From: Chromera velia
Taxonomy: Eukaryota > Sar > Chromeraceae
Assembly: GCA_018398765.1 (NCBI GenBank)
Contig: JAHBMJ010005905.1
Location: 14,895-59,894 of the forward strand
Reading direction: 5' to 3'
Length of the DNA: 45,000 nucleotides
Both the position numbers and the translations under genes were made by a program. The notes beneath the pieces were generated by a model, which searched no databases, had not been told where the DNA came from, and saw only the letters and a program-made list of their open reading frames with translations. Of this stretch, positions 43,120-45,000 are shown in pieces (the first letter of the stretch is position 1; every line of letters begins with the position of its first letter).

Positions 43120-45000
43120 ACAAACTGGGAAAAATGAACCTACAACCACTGCCTCGTGTCCTTCTCTCTCTCCCTCCCTCGACTTCCTCGTGTCCTTCTC
43201 TCTCTGCCTCCACAGTTTCTTTCTGCCATCGTCCAACTTTGTAGCCGGAAGGGGGGAGGAGCATGGATGGATGGATGTACGGACAAATGGACGGACAGAC
43301 GGATGGATGGGAAAAGTTGTGAGTCCTCTCAGAGCTCTCCTCTACAGGCGTCAAATTAATGCATGTACCGCACAACTGTGCTCCCAATGAGACCCTTTTG
43401 AAGGTCAGAAGGAGAGATGAGGGGTGCATGGAGGGAGGGAGAGGCGTGGGAGGCGGATGAAAAGACAAGAGACGGGACTGAAAGGACAGGAAGGAGGGAA
43501 GGAGCCACATGGAAGAAAGGTAGGAAAAAATACTGGGAGAGAACAGATGAAGATTCCCGAAAGCTCGGGAGGGAGAAAAGGGGGGCAACCAACAAACAAA
43601 CGATCGAGAGAGACAGGGGGAGGGGCCGCATGCCGCCAACCTTTGACGACCGCACGGAAGTACAGGGGCTGCACGTCCACCTCAATGAAGGAGGTGTCCA
43701 TGTATCTGCAAACATGGGATTCAGTCCAATACATACGTACACGTATAGATAGGCACATATGTACATGCATGCACACATGTACACCTGCACATATTCACCC
43801 GCGCAAGACATTCGTGCATGAACACAACCTGCTCTAGGACGATTTCATTTTGACTTCTTCTCCTTTTCTTTCACATCTCCATCGAGTTCTGGCTCCCCTC
43901 CTTCCTTCCGTGTGTTGAAAGTCAAAGCCTGGTTGCTAATGCTGACCAGCCTCAAAGGAAGAGAGCGCGCGGTGCGGGTTCCTGACTGTTCCCTGTCTCC
44001 TCGCGCAGCCAACACAGACATATTCGTAACGATTTTGGGGTAAAAGACTCGAGCGTGTGTGACTGCTGTTGATGATCAGGATGATGATTCATTTCTTCGA
44101 CGGATCCATATGGCCGTTCGGATAGGTCTGACTGACTGACTGACTGACTTGGGGAGGAACAGCTCGACAGTCACGCACCCAGACTCAGACCCCTCGTCGA
44201 TTGTGAAACGCCACTTGCCCTCATTGCACTGGCGAATCTTTCCGTCCTTCAAGAAAACCGAAGGAAGCTCTTTCGGCTGCACGCAGCCAGGGCAAACGGG
44301 AGAACGTGAACATGAATGAATCATACATAATCTAACAAGCAGGCCGAATTAAATCTTCAAAGGAGTGGAATGCCGTCATAAACTTCCAACATAAATTTGT
44401 TCGATTTATGCTGAGATCTATACTTGCAGAAAAGCAGTGAACTCCGACCAAAAGGCGGTTGAAGATTGATGAGGAGATCAAGGAGGGGCTGCAAGAAGTT
44501 CAGACCAGAATGACGATCTCTAGCTCCAACCTTTTCTATCTCTCCCACCCCCAACGCCATCCGTAGCAATTTCACCCCTCACAGTTTCCCCCCCACCTCT
44601 TACCCAGCTCCAACAGACCTTTTCGTCCTTCTGCGGGTTGCGGGCCTTTTCCTTTTCCTCGCGTTCCTGTGGCATCCATGACGCCAACACGACATAAACA
44701 GCGGACGCTCAGAAATGATAGAACAAGCAGACAACGCGAGAAGCTCAGAAATCATAGAACAAGCAGACAACGCGAGAAGCTCAGAAATCATAGAACAAGC
44801 AGACAACATAAGAAGCTCAGAAATGATAGAACAAGCAGACAACGCGAGAAGCTCAGAAATGATAGAAGAACTCGACGGCAAGAGAGGCGATGAAAAGGAC
44901 ACGACAAACTTACAGGAAGACAGGCATAGCATGGACAAGACAGACAGACTGACTTGTGCCATCTCCCTGTACATTTGTGTTCTCGACTCTCTGGTGTATG
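41312..45000 (-). CDS. Ciliary dynein axonemal assembly factor 11 (LRRC6/TilB), 3' part
   Basis: Exons on the minus strand: from beyond 45,000 to 44,954; 44,666-44,619; 44,276-44,149; 43,705-43,641; 42,934-42,882; 42,381-42,243; 41,517-41,312 (stop TGA). All phases agree and give 227 residues in the window. The order matches the C-terminal half of DNAAF11: YTRESRTQMYREMAQ, charged helix EREEKEKARNPQKDEK, then a CS (p23-like) domain with IRQCNEGKWRF, ELFLPKYMDTSFIEVDVQPL, FRAVVKGKVTQMRLPAEVSP and VQRSKVTGSLKLTMP. A charged basic tail follows. The N-terminal leucine-rich repeats should lie beyond the window. The protein acts in the cytoplasm with other assembly factors to preassemble axonemal dynein arms, so a motile ciliated stage is implied. 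Introns hold tandem repeats and a long CA tract. Confidence 0.88.
41541..41843. repeat. 88-base tandem repeat, about 3.4 copies
   Basis: GCTTTGCCTCCAGAGTCC starts at 41,541, 41,629, 41,717 and 41,805, an exact 88-base period with almost no divergence. Each unit contains GCGTTTACTT and its inverse AAGTAAACGC flanking a doubled TTCTTTTTCATACAGAA. It lies in the last intron of the DNAAF11 gene. Confidence 0.97.
42972..43110. repeat. (CA)n(GA)n compound microsatellite
   Basis: About 60 CA units with TA interruptions (42,984-43,088) followed by GA units (43,089-43,117). On the DNAAF11 coding strand this reads (CT)n then (GT)n. It lies in the intron between the two halves of the CS domain. Confidence 0.95.
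44708..44868. repeat. 36-base tandem repeat, about 4.5 copies
   Basis: Units beginning CAGAAATSATAGAACAAGC start at 44,709, 44,745, 44,781 and 44,817, with a decaying fifth copy from 44,853. They differ at one or two bases. The repeat lies in the intron between the last two visible upstream DNAAF11 exons and creates a spurious Leu/Ser/Ala repeat frame. Confidence 0.95.

Noticed and set aside
1-45000. tRNA, rRNA and CRISPR features.
   Set aside because: No cloverleaf with intact A and B boxes, no rRNA core sequence and no regularly spaced repeat-spacer array was seen. The tandem arrays have no unique spacers.

Overview
The window looks like nuclear DNA of a protist alga with a complex (secondary or tertiary, red-type) plastid. 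The evidence is as follows. Genes are split by spliceosomal introns of about 90 to 1,070 bases. A pentatricopeptide-repeat protein begins with a signal peptide followed by a Phe-Val-Pro motif, the usual entry signal for complex red plastids. A ciliary dynein assembly factor implies a flagellated stage. Introns and spacers carry many microsatellites. A chromerid such as Chromera velia would fit, but that name is an inference, and other plastid-bearing alveolates or stramenopiles remain possible. All exon models were built by eye from GT/AG sites, reading phase and domain spacing; no search was run.

Layout. 1-330: (GAA)n minisatellite. 575-2358 (-): secreted protein of unknown function, several exons. 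2.8-9.4 kb: AT-rich, repeat-rich block with a foldback element, a decayed Penelope-like retroelement (GIY-YIG nuclease upstream of a reverse transcriptase), a C2H2 zinc-finger ORF, the tail of a LINE-like ORF, and a second foldback element. 9.4-9.8 kb (-): small hypothetical gene. 12.0-14.9 kb (-): two-exon plastid-targeted PPR gene, divergent from a six-exon orphan gene (15.6-18.8 kb, +). 20.0-22.4 kb (-): disordered protein with C-terminal TPR-like helices. 24.3-25.9 kb (-): secreted histidine-phosphatase-family protein, divergent from an eight-exon triple-CCCH zinc-finger gene (26.6-30.3 kb, +). 30.3-34.3 kb: pyrimidine-rich sequence without a convincing gene. 34.3-41.3 kb: AT-rich repeat block in which a 4.8-kb Ty3/gypsy chromodomain retrotransposon (LTRs, AGTCT target duplication) sits inside one arm of a hairpin MITE. 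41.3-45.0 kb (-): 3' part of a DNAAF11 (LRRC6/TilB/MOT47) gene with its CS domain, running off the window end.

The most interesting signals are: (1) the Penelope-like element with the nuclease N-terminal to the RT (the permuted, Chlamys/Naiad-like order); (2) an unusual 5' splice-site preference, with C at intron position +3 (GTCAG) in more than half of the modelled introns; (3) a retrotransposon whose LTR differences are all transitions, six of eight at CpG, and whose in-frame stops fit the same pattern, pointing to cytosine-methylation decay; and (4) the nested gypsy-in-MITE insertion, with a 14-base motif shared by LTR and MITE terminus. The single-copy genes are unrelated in function: organelle RNA processing, mRNA binding, cilia assembly and phosphate-ester chemistry. 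Two divergent pairs, each separated by about 690 bases, probably share promoter regions.
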